This document shows positions 27,268 to 35,824 of a DNA stretch of 64,000 nt, one piece after another. The notes under the pieces were generated by a model. The model ran no database searches. It had not been told where the DNA came from and saw only the letters and a list, made by a program, of their open reading frames with translations. The stretch covers positions 3,534,001-3,598,000 of the forward strand of contig NZ_CP154853.1 of NCBI RefSeq assembly GCF_047302405.1. The letters are read 5' to 3'. Source of the stretch: Alkalihalobacillus sp047302405 (lineage in GTDB: Bacteria > Bacillota > Bacilli > Bacillales > Bacillaceae_D). The stretch's first letter is position 1; each line of letters begins with the position of its first letter. The position numbers were made by a program, and so were the translations under genes.

Positions 27268-28554
27268 TTACACCTCCTCTTTTTCCGTGAGCAAGCTTTT
27301 AATTTTGATCGGTTGGCCGCTTTTCGTCGATTTCCAGACCGCTTCACCGACTGCGATTGAATAAGTTCCAGCCTCGGCCCCTGCTAATATTTCATACGGA
27401 CGTGCCGGGTCTGGACCAAGGAAGATATCTTCTTGAATTAACGGGTCCCCCCCACCATGACCCCCCTCATTTTTGACAACATGGATAATTTCCTTCGAGC
27501 CAAAGAGCGGGATAAAATCAATCGTTTGCTCTGGAACAGGGAATGGCGTTCTAGAAGGGGCATGATATTCTTGTGTTTCAATGCGCCCTTTTGTCCCATT
27601 AATCGCAAGACGATAGCCTTCATAAGGAACAGAGAAGTTAATCGAATAGCTAAGTAAAGCGCCTTTGTTATATTTAACCGTTGCGACATACGTATCTTCT
27701 ATTTCAATTTCACTATCAAAAATACAGGAATCTGGACGGTAATTTGTATAAGCTCCTAAATCCTGTCCCGCCATTAAATGGTCGTCCTTCGCGGCCGTTG
27801 TGTCACTACGACCAAACCAACGGCGATAGTAAGAACAGTTTTGCTGCTCACTACATGTTCCGCAATGTCTGCCGTCTCGAGGGCTTGGATTTAACTCGCT
27901 TTCTTGTCCGTAATAATGTAAATCTCCAAAAGCAAACACTTCTTCAGGCTGTTGGTTAATCCACCAATTAACTAAATCAAAATGGTGTGTCGATTTATGC
28001 ACAGAAAGCCCTCCGGAAAAGGCACGTTCTCTGTTCCAACGCTTGAAGTAGCTTGAGCCATGATACGTATCAATATACCAATTTAAATCTATTGATGTGA
28101 CCTTGCCAATTTTACCTGACTGAATTAATTCCTTGATTTTAATATGGTACGGACTATAACGATAATTAAAAGCAACCGTAACCTTTCCTTTACTATTTTG
28201 TTCTGCTTCAAGGACCCTTCTTGCATCCTCACTCGTTGTCACCATTGGCTTTTCACTAATAATATCTAGGTTTAACGCAAGACCACGTAAAATATAATCC
28301 ACATGGGTGTCATCGCGGCTTGTGACAATGACCGTTGTCGCACCTGTTTCTTTCACCATTTGTTCAAATTGCTCTGGTGTATAAAAGCCAACCCCAGCAA
28401 GTTCTGGATACGTATCTATACAAACTTCATATCTTCTCGTATCAAAATCTAACAAACCAACGACTTGATTTTCATGATGAAATCGTGTCAAAATCGGTTC
28501 TATAAACATCTTAAGGGCCCTATTACTAAGGCCACAAACGACTATTTTCTTCAT
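27268..28554 (-). CDS. Gfo/Idh/MocA family oxidoreductase
   Basis: A 428-residue NAD(P)-dependent oxidoreductase: Rossmann start (VVCGLSNRALKMF), EKP motif in LDIISEKPMVTT near residue 100 with the usual catalytic Lys, and the C-terminal GFO_IDH_MocA-type beta sheet. An unusual Cys cluster HCGTCSEQQNCSYYRRW (about residues 230-245) looks like a possible metal or structural site. Between YesL and uxaA genes in the pectin operon, so a sugar or uronate derivative from rhamnogalacturonan is the likely substrate, but the reaction is not determined. Confidence 0.85.
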   Translation of the reverse strand: MKKIVVCGLSNRALKMFIEPILTRFHHENQVVGLLDFDTRRYEVCIDTYPELAGVGFYTPEQFEQMVKETGATTVIVTSRDDTHVDYILRGLALNLDIISEKPMVTTSEDARRVLEAEQNSKGKVTVAFNYRYSPYHIKIKELIQSGKIGKVTSIDLNWYIDTYHGSSYFKRWNRERAFSGGLSVHKSTHHFDLVNWWINQQPEEVFAFGDLHYYGQESELNPSPRDGRHCGTCSEQQNCSYYRRWFGRSDTTAAKDDHLMAGQDLGAYTNYRPDSCIFDSEIEIEDTYVATVKYNKGALLSYSINFSVPYEGYRLAINGTKGRIETQEYHAPSRTPFPVPEQTIDFIPLFGSKEIIHVVKNEGGHGGGDPLIQEDIFLGPDPARPYEILAGAEAGTYSIAVGEAVWKSTKSGQPIKIKSLLTEKEEV

Positions 28555-28572
28555 CTCGCACCCCTTCTGAGC

Positions 28573-29217
28573 TCACCCATGTTGAGGAGCTTCATTTTGA
28601 GAAAGTTGTTTTTGTTTCATTGCTTCAAAAATCCGGTGTGAAATCCATGAAATGAGATAAGCAACACTCGCTGCTGCGAAAAATAAAATAAGTCCAGGAA
28701 TAAACATAAAAATAGATTGAAGAATAAATAGACTAACAGCGATTAAAATCAAGTGATAAGGATGGCCACAGGCAATTAATAATGCGGCCCGTACTCGGTG
28801 TAATCCTTTTAAATGAAAGCTAACATACGTAGGAAAGAAAAGAGCAAGCATACAGCCAAAGAGGACGGTGATTATGAGTAAAATACCACGAACGATGAGC
28901 ATCACGACCCCTGCTCCAGCAAATAAAGTAAAGTTCCAATAGAGTAAAAAGCCGATAGCAAAAAAGGCTATTCCTGCTCCATTCGCTCTCCAAAATTCTT
29001 CCCTATACGTCTGCCAAAACGTTTTAAATACCGGTTGGTCCCAATCTTTTTTGGCCCAATCACGAGTAATCGTAAATAAAGCGACCGTTGCCGGAGCAAC
29101 TCCTAATACAACGAACCCAAGTAACGTAAAGGCAATCCACAATAAATTGACGTAAGCCATTTTAGAGATCACGACCGATATCCGATAAAAACTCCCCCAA
29201 ATGCCACTTAACTCCAT
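28573..29217 (-). CDS. yesL: YesL family (DUF624) membrane protein
   Basis: A 214-residue protein with five or six predicted membrane helices. It matches the DUF624/YesL family, with the typical APATVALFTITRDWAKK segment near residue 45 and an FWRANGAG stretch. In bacilli these genes accompany carbohydrate ABC transporters and polysaccharide-utilisation clusters; the role is not established. It overlaps the lipoprotein gene by ten bases. Confidence 0.88.
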   Translation of the reverse strand: MELSGIWGSFYRISVVISKMAYVNLLWIAFTLLGFVVLGVAPATVALFTITRDWAKKDWDQPVFKTFWQTYREEFWRANGAGIAFFAIGFLLYWNFTLFAGAGVVMLIVRGILLIITVLFGCMLALFFPTYVSFHLKGLHRVRAALLIACGHPYHLILIAVSLFILQSIFMFIPGLILFFAAASVAYLISWISHRIFEAMKQKQLSQNEAPQHG

Positions 29218-29687
29218 GGTAACTCCTCCTCATGCCATTTTTTCACTAATGCCAACGCTTCTGTTTGCCGCTCATTGTATACCGGCACTGCTACCATATG
29301 CTTGATTTCTAATTCAACAACCCCATCAAACATTTCATTTAAAGACAGGCCGGCTACATACTCCTCATCCCTTAGAACAAATCGTGTGCCATCCACCTCA
29401 TCTAAGGAAATAAGGCCTTCTGGGTCCATCGGTTCTGTTATACTTTCTTCTACAAAAAGAATATCAGCGTCATGTCCAGCGAGCTCAACGATCAGTCTTT
29501 CCAAAATCGTTGGATAAACGGTAAACTGAACATTCTCATCTTCTATTAACTCACTTAGCACATCCTGATTTTCATAAAGTTCATCGGAGAAGGCCATGAC
29601 ATGAAGGCGTTCGTCTTTCGTGTTATTACATGCCCCTAAACTCATAAGCAATATGCTTATACTGATGAAAAAAAAGAATCGCTTCAT
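29208..29687 (-). CDS. Small lipoprotein of unknown function in the rhamnogalacturonan operon
   Basis: A 159-residue product with a signal peptide ending in lipobox LGAC (Cys near residue 20), so it is probably anchored on the outer face of the membrane. The mature part is acidic, with VYPTILERLIVELAGHDADILFVEE and SLDEVDGTRFVLRDEEYVAG, a pattern reminiscent of one lobe of an extracellular solute-binding protein, far shorter than a complete one. It overlaps yesL by ten bases. Unrecognised family; a helper in capture of oligogalacturonides is speculation. Confidence 0.75.
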   Translation of the reverse strand: MKRFFFFISISILLMSLGACNNTKDERLHVMAFSDELYENQDVLSELIEDENVQFTVYPTILERLIVELAGHDADILFVEESITEPMDPEGLISLDEVDGTRFVLRDEEYVAGLSLNEMFDGVVELEIKHMVAVPVYNERQTEALALVKKWHEEELPWS

Positions 29688-29704
29688 ACCTTCCCCGCCC
29701 TTAC

Positions 29705-30814
29705 TTATATTTGTCGTGCCTTTTCAATTTCTGTACAAGCAAGAGCAAACGCTCCCACTCCATGTAAATCATTCACACTTGTCGGTCTTGTCACATAATC
29801 CTCATAAAATCCAATAGAGGTGCCAATACAAATATCTTTTAATAACAATTCGCCCTTTTCATCCGTTTCAATAGAATGCTCAATAATTCCTGCCAATCCT
29901 TTTTCGGCCTTTTTATAAGCTATTTCGTCTAACAATCCAAGACGATACCCTTTTGCTAAGGCATAAACGAATAAACTCGTGCAAGAACTTTCTAACCAGT
30001 TGTCTGGTTGATCTCCTTTATCAACAACTTGGTACCAAAGACCAGATTTTTCATCTTGATACGTCAATAAATTGGTCATTAACTCTTGAAATGCACGAAC
30101 AAGTTCAGGCTGTTTATAATGCTCCTCACCGAGCCAATCTATAACATCGGCAAGCGTCATCGTATACCAACCAAGAGCTCTCCCCCATACTTCTGTTGTT
30201 TTACCTGTTTCTTTATCACAAACGCTCACTTGCTTACTCGCATCCCAAGCATGCATATAAAGTCCAGTCACTTCGTCTTTTGTATATTGACGAATGAGTG
30301 CCTCTTGTCTAAGGAATAGCTCGGTTAATTCTGGTTCATTAAATAATCGACCATATTCAAGAGCGAATGGTCCTGCCATATATAAACCATCTAACCACAT
30401 TTGATTCGGATATTTGTCCTTATGCCAGAAGCCACCATATTGATTACGGTTAATTGTATTTAATAAATGTCTAAGCTTACGGGCTGCTTCTTTGTAACGA
30501 AACTCACCTGTTTTTTCATATAAAGGCAACAATAATAGCCCAGCTTGAATCGCATCAAGCTCATCACGCGCAAATAAAAAATTCCCGTTTTCATCGATTA
30601 GGTCATCCACATATTCTTTAACATAATCGAAATAACGCTCGTCTTTTTCCATCTCCCAAATACGATGCACACCACATAAGAAGACCCCTTGATGATAATG
30701 CCAACGATTCGCTGGTGGCATCTCAATCGGTTTGTATTGATTCATAATGCTTTCAGAAGCCCTTTTTCCCCATTCTAATGGTGTTTGATTTTGAATTTTT
30801 TCAGCATTTGTCAT
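29705..30814 (-). CDS. yesR: Unsaturated rhamnogalacturonyl hydrolase (GH105, YteR/YesR type)
   Basis: A cytoplasmic GH105 hydrolase of 369 residues with an (alpha/alpha)6 barrel. Key motif NQMWLDGLYMAGPF around residue 140 includes the Asp corresponding to the YteR catalytic acid, and HRIWEMEKDERYFDYV and WGRALGWYTMTL are also typical. It hydrolyses the unsaturated galacturonate from rhamnogalacturonan-lyase products, releasing 5-keto-4-deoxyuronate that KduI then isomerises. Overlaps the GH43 gene start by four bases (ATGA). No signal peptide, so it acts on imported disaccharides. Confidence 0.92.
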   Translation of the reverse strand: MTNAEKIQNQTPLEWGKRASESIMNQYKPIEMPPANRWHYHQGVFLCGVHRIWEMEKDERYFDYVKEYVDDLIDENGNFLFARDELDAIQAGLLLLPLYEKTGEFRYKEAARKLRHLLNTINRNQYGGFWHKDKYPNQMWLDGLYMAGPFALEYGRLFNEPELTELFLRQEALIRQYTKDEVTGLYMHAWDASKQVSVCDKETGKTTEVWGRALGWYTMTLADVIDWLGEEHYKQPELVRAFQELMTNLLTYQDEKSGLWYQVVDKGDQPDNWLESSCTSLFVYALAKGYRLGLLDEIAYKKAEKGLAGIIEHSIETDEKGELLLKDICIGTSIGFYEDYVTRPTSVNDLHGVGAFALACTEIEKARQI

Positions 30815-32379
30815 TGTTTCTCCTCCTTATATTCAAACCAATCAAAGTCGGCGACAGTTTCACTTTCTTGCCCATTACTCGTAGCAAACATTCCGATATA
30901 TGTCCCAACAAAACCGCCGGCACGATCAGTACTTAATAAACGACCATCTTGATTTTCTGCTAAAAGCTTCCACCCTGCCTCTGACCCTCGAAATGAAAAA
31001 TGAAGCTCTTGCAAATCGGCTGTCACTTTTAATTCAATGGAACTAGCATCGAACACCTCTTGTGCAACCACATCCACTTTTCCATTTTCCATTTTGACGA
31101 GTTGGATCATTCGCTTTTCTTTTTGAATCAGCTCAAATCGATAATGGTTTTCTTGTGTATGGAATAACGTTAAACCAGCCGCTTCTCCCTCTTGAACGGT
31201 ATCTAATTCTAATAATGTCGTCACAGTGAAACTTTTATGCTGTTGCCTTCTTCCAATAAAGCTCGGGCTAACTTGCTCATTCAATGTTTCAGGTCGCAAC
31301 TTGAGACGTAAATAACCATCACGTTCTTTTAATGAGTAAAAGTCTCTTCTCGGTGTACGAATCATATTCCATTCCAACCCTAATTCCGTTGAATCAAAGT
31401 GATCATATTTTTGGAAATCGACGGCTTCCTCTCTTGGTAACGAAGGACCTGGCATGATTTCTTCAATCCGTCCAGTATCCGGACACATGACTGGCCACCC
31501 ATCCTCCCAAATCATCGGGGCTAAAAAGGTCTCACGTCCCATATTCCTAAACATACCGCCGCCATAAGGTCTAGAAGCTAAACAAAATAACCACCATTCT
31601 CCGTCTTGTGTTTCGACAATATCAGCATGACCGACATTCGTTATCGGATAATCCTTACTTAAGTGGCGATGCGTTAAAATCGGATTTCGTTTATTCGCTT
31701 CATACGGTCCCGTAAGCGATTTACTTCTTGCAACCGTTACGGCATGAGTAAAACCCGTGCCTCCTTCCGCAATAAGTAAATAATAATAACCATCTTTTTT
31801 ATATAAGTGTGGCGCTTCTTGAGCATGGGCATTTTTTAACGCTCCATCCCATATTCCAACAGGTTCTCCGATTAGTTCACCTTTTTTCAAATCGAGCTCC
31901 TGCAACCAAATTTCCATATGTTTGGCATGCGTTTGTCCTGCTTTTGGGACGCGGTTACCTGTGTAATAAACTCGCCCATCTTCATCAAAAAATAAGGAGG
32001 GATCAATGCCTGGTGCCCCTTTTAACCAAACTGGTTCTGACCACGGCCCACTCGGATCCTCTGCCGTGACATAAAAATTACGGCGTTCCCCTAATTGACT
32101 CACCACGAAGGTTGTAATCATATAAAAGAGCCCATTATGATAACGAATAGTCGGAGCATAAATCCCTTTTGAATTAGGGGTTTCATCTAAATTTAATTGA
32201 GAAGGTCGATCCAGTACATGACCAATTTGTGTCCAATTCACTAAATCCTTCGAATGAAAAATAGGAACTCCTGGGTAATATTCAAATGTAGAAGTGACTA
32301 AATAATAGTCCTCATTCACTCGACAGACGGATGGGTCCGGGTAAAAACCTGGAATGACAGGATTTTGAAATGTCTTCAT
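30811..32379 (-). CDS. GH43 beta-xylosidase/alpha-L-arabinofuranosidase
   Basis: A 522-residue protein without signal peptide. The N-terminal five-bladed propeller starts with NPVIPGFYPDPSVCRV (catalytic-base Asp), includes APGIDPSLFFDEDG (pKa-modulating Asp) and AHAQEAPHLYKKDG (catalytic-acid Glu), the three carboxylates of GH43. A C-terminal beta-sandwich (about 330-522; QQHKSFTVTTLLEL) is like that of XynB-type enzymes. In this context it probably trims arabinose or xylose side chains from imported pectin oligosaccharides; specificity is inferred. Confidence 0.9.
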   Translation of the reverse strand: MKTFQNPVIPGFYPDPSVCRVNEDYYLVTSTFEYYPGVPIFHSKDLVNWTQIGHVLDRPSQLNLDETPNSKGIYAPTIRYHNGLFYMITTFVVSQLGERRNFYVTAEDPSGPWSEPVWLKGAPGIDPSLFFDEDGRVYYTGNRVPKAGQTHAKHMEIWLQELDLKKGELIGEPVGIWDGALKNAHAQEAPHLYKKDGYYYLLIAEGGTGFTHAVTVARSKSLTGPYEANKRNPILTHRHLSKDYPITNVGHADIVETQDGEWWLFCLASRPYGGGMFRNMGRETFLAPMIWEDGWPVMCPDTGRIEEIMPGPSLPREEAVDFQKYDHFDSTELGLEWNMIRTPRRDFYSLKERDGYLRLKLRPETLNEQVSPSFIGRRQQHKSFTVTTLLELDTVQEGEAAGLTLFHTQENHYRFELIQKEKRMIQLVKMENGKVDVVAQEVFDASSIELKVTADLQELHFSFRGSEAGWKLLAENQDGRLLSTDRAGGFVGTYIGMFATSNGQESETVADFDWFEYKEEKQ

Positions 32380-32382
32380 TTA

Positions 32383-33300
32383 TCATTTCTCCTTCTTCAT
32401 TTGTTCCAGCAACCATGGGATCGACTTTTCTCCATTCACTTCATGTTTTCCATCAAAAGAATCCAACGTTACATGGTGCTGTGATTTGGCTAATTGTTGG
32501 ATCGATTGTGTTGGAAATAGAAGATCCTCATGACCACTTTCAATCAATATCGGTCTCGGTTCCACTAGTTCAATCAAATCAGTTGTTTCACCTATTAAGA
32601 GTACATTTGGAATATAGTTATCCAAGCAATGTCTTCTTGTTAAAATACTATCTCTTAACAAACTTCCGTACCCAGATAAAACGGTGGCTCTCACTCGCTC
32701 GTCTAAGCACGAGAGTAAAAGAGCAATCAGTCCGCCTCCCGAAAAGCCGAAACAGCCAAACTGTGAGACATGATACTTTTTCTCATACCAATCTAATAAT
32801 CTTTTACATTCAAATACTCTCAATCCAGCTAATGTCTTTCCATATAATAAGAGATGAGAGGCTAGCGTATAGCAACTATTCTCCCCTTCTTCACTTTCTT
32901 GTTTCCGCCTTCCAAAACCAATAAGCTCGGGGAGAAGGACCGTCGCCCCTTGATCCACTAAGGTCTCGGCAAAACCATTATGAATGCTATTTGGATCGAG
33001 TGCTTCCTCCGCCCCTTTTCCATGTCCATGTAAGGCGATAATTACCGGTGAATCGTCCTTTTTTTGCTTCGGTTCTAATAACCGGAAAGAAAGCTGCAGC
33101 CCATTCGTCGTTGGGAGTACATAAGCCATTTCGACATATCGATTTGTCACTTGTTTCCAAAGTAATTTAGCATCCGCTTCTTTTGGTGGCTCAAACGTAC
33201 CAATAGTTTTTTGGAGGTAAGCCTTCCGTTCCTTTTTCCCCACAACGGTCCTCGACTCTTTTTGATAAAGCACTTGCAAAAAACGATCAACCTCATGCAT
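32383..33300 (-). CDS. Alpha/beta-hydrolase, putative acetylesterase (Abhydrolase_7/DLH-like)
   Basis: A 305-residue alpha/beta hydrolase with oxyanion region ALHGHGKGAEE, nucleophile elbow GCFGFSGGGLIA, acid ESGHEDLLFP and catalytic His in DGKHEVNG. It resembles large dienelactone-hydrolase/acetylxylan-esterase-like proteins. No signal peptide. It sits between permease genes and the GH43 gene with gaps of three to six bases, so it is co-translated with the transporter; deacetylation or demethylation of imported pectic oligomers is the likely job. Confidence 0.85.
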   Translation of the reverse strand: MHEVDRFLQVLYQKESRTVVGKKERKAYLQKTIGTFEPPKEADAKLLWKQVTNRYVEMAYVLPTTNGLQLSFRLLEPKQKKDDSPVIIALHGHGKGAEEALDPNSIHNGFAETLVDQGATVLLPELIGFGRRKQESEEGENSCYTLASHLLLYGKTLAGLRVFECKRLLDWYEKKYHVSQFGCFGFSGGGLIALLLSCLDERVRATVLSGYGSLLRDSILTRRHCLDNYIPNVLLIGETTDLIELVEPRPILIESGHEDLLFPTQSIQQLAKSQHHVTLDSFDGKHEVNGEKSIPWLLEQMKKEK

Positions 33301-33306
33301 AAATGC

Positions 33307-34182
33307 TTACCCTTTCATCGAACCAATTAAGGCACCTTTAGCAAAATACTTTTGTAAAAATGGATAGACAAGTAAAACCGGTAACGTGGCTACAACGATT
33401 ACGGCCATTTTTACACTAATTTCCGGTGGCGGAACGCTCGTATATTCAGAACCGTCATAATTTAATCCCGTTGCTAGCACAACAATTTGCCTTAATAACA
33501 CTTGAACTGGCCACTTACTCGGATCATTTAAATACAAAATCGCGTGCATGTACGTGTTCCAATACGTTACGGCATAAAACAAGGAAATCGTCGCAATCGC
33601 AGGTAATGAACATGGAATAACAATCCGGAACAAGATTCCAAAATCACTACAGCCATCAATTTTTGCTGATTCCTCAAGACCACTCGGTAAGTTCATAAAG
33701 AAGCTTCGTAAAATGATCATATTAAAAGCATTAATCGTCACTGGAATAATAAGTGCTAGCAATGAGTCAATCAGCCCTGTTTCTTTAACAACTAAAAAAG
33801 TTGGAATCATCCCACCATTAAACAACATCGTAAAAACGATAAAGAACATAATAAAACGTCGACCAACTAAATCTCTACGTGACAATCCATATGCGGTAAG
33901 AACGGAAAATAGCATGCTCCAAAGCGTTCCGCCGAGTGTCACAGCAATCGATACACCTAATGCACGCATTAACGTATCCGTTGAAAAGATATAACGATAA
34001 GCATCTAAACTAAATTGTGTCGGAAAGAGTAAAAAGCTTCGCTGAGCAATCTCTGCACCTGTTGCAAAGGAGCTCCCAATCACATGAATAAAGGGTAAAA
34101 TACAAAGCAAGGCAATGACGCCAAGTATGAACATATTTGTGGCATTGAATAATCGACTGGATATCGTTTTGTCCCCAACCAT
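33307..34182 (-). CDS. yesQ: ABC sugar transporter permease (YesQ/LplC type)
   Basis: A carbohydrate ABC permease of 291 residues with six membrane helices and the EAA loop EESAKIDGCSDFGILFRIVIPCSLPAI near residues 180-205, where the ATPase docks. C-terminus QKYFAKGALIGSMKG is characteristic of the LplC/YesQ/YtcP group. Pairs with the permease encoded just upstream; both belong to the CUT1 family importing oligosaccharides, here probably rhamnogalacturonan or oligogalacturonate fragments. Confidence 0.93.
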   Translation of the reverse strand: MVGDKTISSRLFNATNMFILGVIALLCILPFIHVIGSSFATGAEIAQRSFLLFPTQFSLDAYRYIFSTDTLMRALGVSIAVTLGGTLWSMLFSVLTAYGLSRRDLVGRRFIMFFIVFTMLFNGGMIPTFLVVKETGLIDSLLALIIPVTINAFNMIILRSFFMNLPSGLEESAKIDGCSDFGILFRIVIPCSLPAIATISLFYAVTYWNTYMHAILYLNDPSKWPVQVLLRQIVVLATGLNYDGSEYTSVPPPEISVKMAVIVVATLPVLLVYPFLQKYFAKGALIGSMKG

Positions 34183-34198
34183 TTAAAATGCCTCCTTT

Positions 34199-35161
34199 CT
34201 AATAAACGCCTTCTTCGCCGTATTTTTTTGCTAACCAGTTGGCCCCGACTACGAGGATAAGTCCAACAAACCCCTTAAAGAAACCAACCGCCGTACTATA
34301 ACTGAATTGACCTTGTCTTAAACCAGCTGTATACACATATGTGTCAAATATCTCAGCTACTTCACGGTTTGAGGCATTTAGGAGCAAATAGACATGCTCA
34401 AAACCTAGTTCAAGTACATCTCCAATTTTCAGAATTAACAGAACAATGATGACACTTCGAATGGCCGGGATCGTAATATGCCACATTTGTCGTAACCGAC
34501 TGGCCCCATCCATTTTCGCCGCTTCATATAGTTGCGGGTCAACCGAGGCAATCGCAGCAATAAAAATAATCGTGCCCCAACCAGCTTCTCTCCAAATGAT
34601 TTGTATAATGTACATTGGTCTAAACCAATCTGGATTCAATAAGAAGTTCACCTGGTCAAATTGTAGTGCTCTTAAAATACTGTTAATAATACCACCGTCA
34701 AGTGTTAGCATCACATAACTAATCGATACGATAACAACCCATGACATAAAATGCGGGATATAAATCAACGTTTGAATACTTCTCATATACCAACGACTTC
34801 TTAACTCATTTAACATAAGAGCTAAAATAATCGGGACTGGGAAAGCAATCAGGACTTGTAAAACAAATAACATCAATGTATTTCGGAAAATCATCCAGAA
34901 ATCCGGATCGGCAAACAAGCGACGAAAATGCTCGAAACCAACCCATTCACTGCCTGAAATTCCTAAGTAAGGTTTATAATCTTGGAAAGAAATGACCAAC
35001 CCATACATTGGTATGTACTTGTAAATAAAGAAATAGAGAATCCCTGGAGCAATCATTAGATAAATCCATTTATTCTTAACAATTTTTCTCCACAATTCAT
35101 TTCTTTTTTCTGGCTTTGTCTGCATTGGTTTCTTATTTTCCACTACTATCGGGTTGTCCAT
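34199..35161 (-). CDS. yesP: ABC sugar transporter permease (YesP/LplB type)
   Basis: A CUT1 permease of 320 residues. The cytoplasmic N-terminus is followed by six helices; the EAA loop is YEAAKMDGASRLRQMWHITIPAI. The C-terminal GVGANWLAKKYGEEGVY-like end is typical of LplB/YesP. The gene is the first after a 660-base non-coding gap separating it from the binding-protein gene, an odd break within a transporter set. Confidence 0.93.
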   Translation of the reverse strand: MDNPIVVENKKPMQTKPEKRNELWRKIVKNKWIYLMIAPGILYFFIYKYIPMYGLVISFQDYKPYLGISGSEWVGFEHFRRLFADPDFWMIFRNTLMLFVLQVLIAFPVPIILALMLNELRSRWYMRSIQTLIYIPHFMSWVVIVSISYVMLTLDGGIINSILRALQFDQVNFLLNPDWFRPMYIIQIIWREAGWGTIIFIAAIASVDPQLYEAAKMDGASRLRQMWHITIPAIRSVIIVLLILKIGDVLELGFEHVYLLLNASNREVAEIFDTYVYTAGLRQGQFSYSTAVGFFKGFVGLILVVGANWLAKKYGEEGVY

Positions 35162-35215
35162 AGCACACCTCTTTTCTTACAGATTAATAACTCATAAAAT
35201 GATTCGTGATGAAAA

Positions 35216-35815
35216 GTTTGGGACAAAAGGGTTTTTCCGATGAGAAGTCTGAACTTAATGATAGTTGAACCATGGTTATATTAGTTAGCTTTACTCCGCC
35301 AGCTCCATACCCACAGCAATAGCGGGTGAACCGGGAGCCTCCTCGCTTCGCTTGAGGGGTCTCCCGTGTTTCACTTCTCCCGCAGGAGTCTCCGGGTATT
35401 GCGCTGGCTCCGTTTTGGTAAAAGAAAAACCAACTGAAGCAATAATGGCTCATCCACGAATAACCTAATTGTTTGATATTCTTCCTAGTTAAAGGCGATA
35501 ATAAAACTTTTTGAGTGACCTCTTCACTTCTCCCGTAGGAGTCTTCGGGTATTGCGCTGGCTCCGTTTTGGTTAAGGAAACGATTGTTTGAATCGATAAC
35601 TAGTTACCTACTTGGAAGTCTGAGTTACTAAAGAAGCGTCTCTATGATTCACCTATTTCAAGCGGACAGAAGACACGGAGACTCCCGCACGAGGAAGGGT
35701 CAGGTGCTTAACCATTAGATTGTATTTCCACAGAATCCTACGTCTATTTCCTTCGCTAAGGTTGTATATGGTTCGTATTCTCAGTTAAAGTTAAACCCTT
35801 TCGTTTTGTCCCAGC
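35216..35815. repeat. Large intergenic repeat element between binding-protein and permease genes
   Basis: The 660-base gap is bounded by inverted sequences GGGACAAAAGGGTTTTT (from about 35220) and AACCCTTTCGTTTTGTCCC (to about 35812). Inside are a direct repeat (35371-35425 and 35524-35578; core GGGTATTGCGCTGGCTCCGT) and a GC-rich hairpin (CGGGAG ... CTCCCG, about 35331-35366). Its two ends recur around 59163-59312 and one end at 56944-56960, so it is a dispersed family. No convincing coding frame; a possible 89-codon frame has no plausible product. Confidence 0.8.
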
Positions 35816-35824
35816 TTCAATCAT

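Noticed and set aside
32370..32924. 184-codon plus-strand frame opposite the esterase gene
   Set aside because: Antisense to a clear alpha/beta hydrolase with catalytic motifs; no SD or known domain.
35184..35453. 89-codon minus-strand frame in the large intergenic repeat
   Set aside because: No SD, no domain, and it coincides with hairpin and direct-repeat DNA of a dispersed element.
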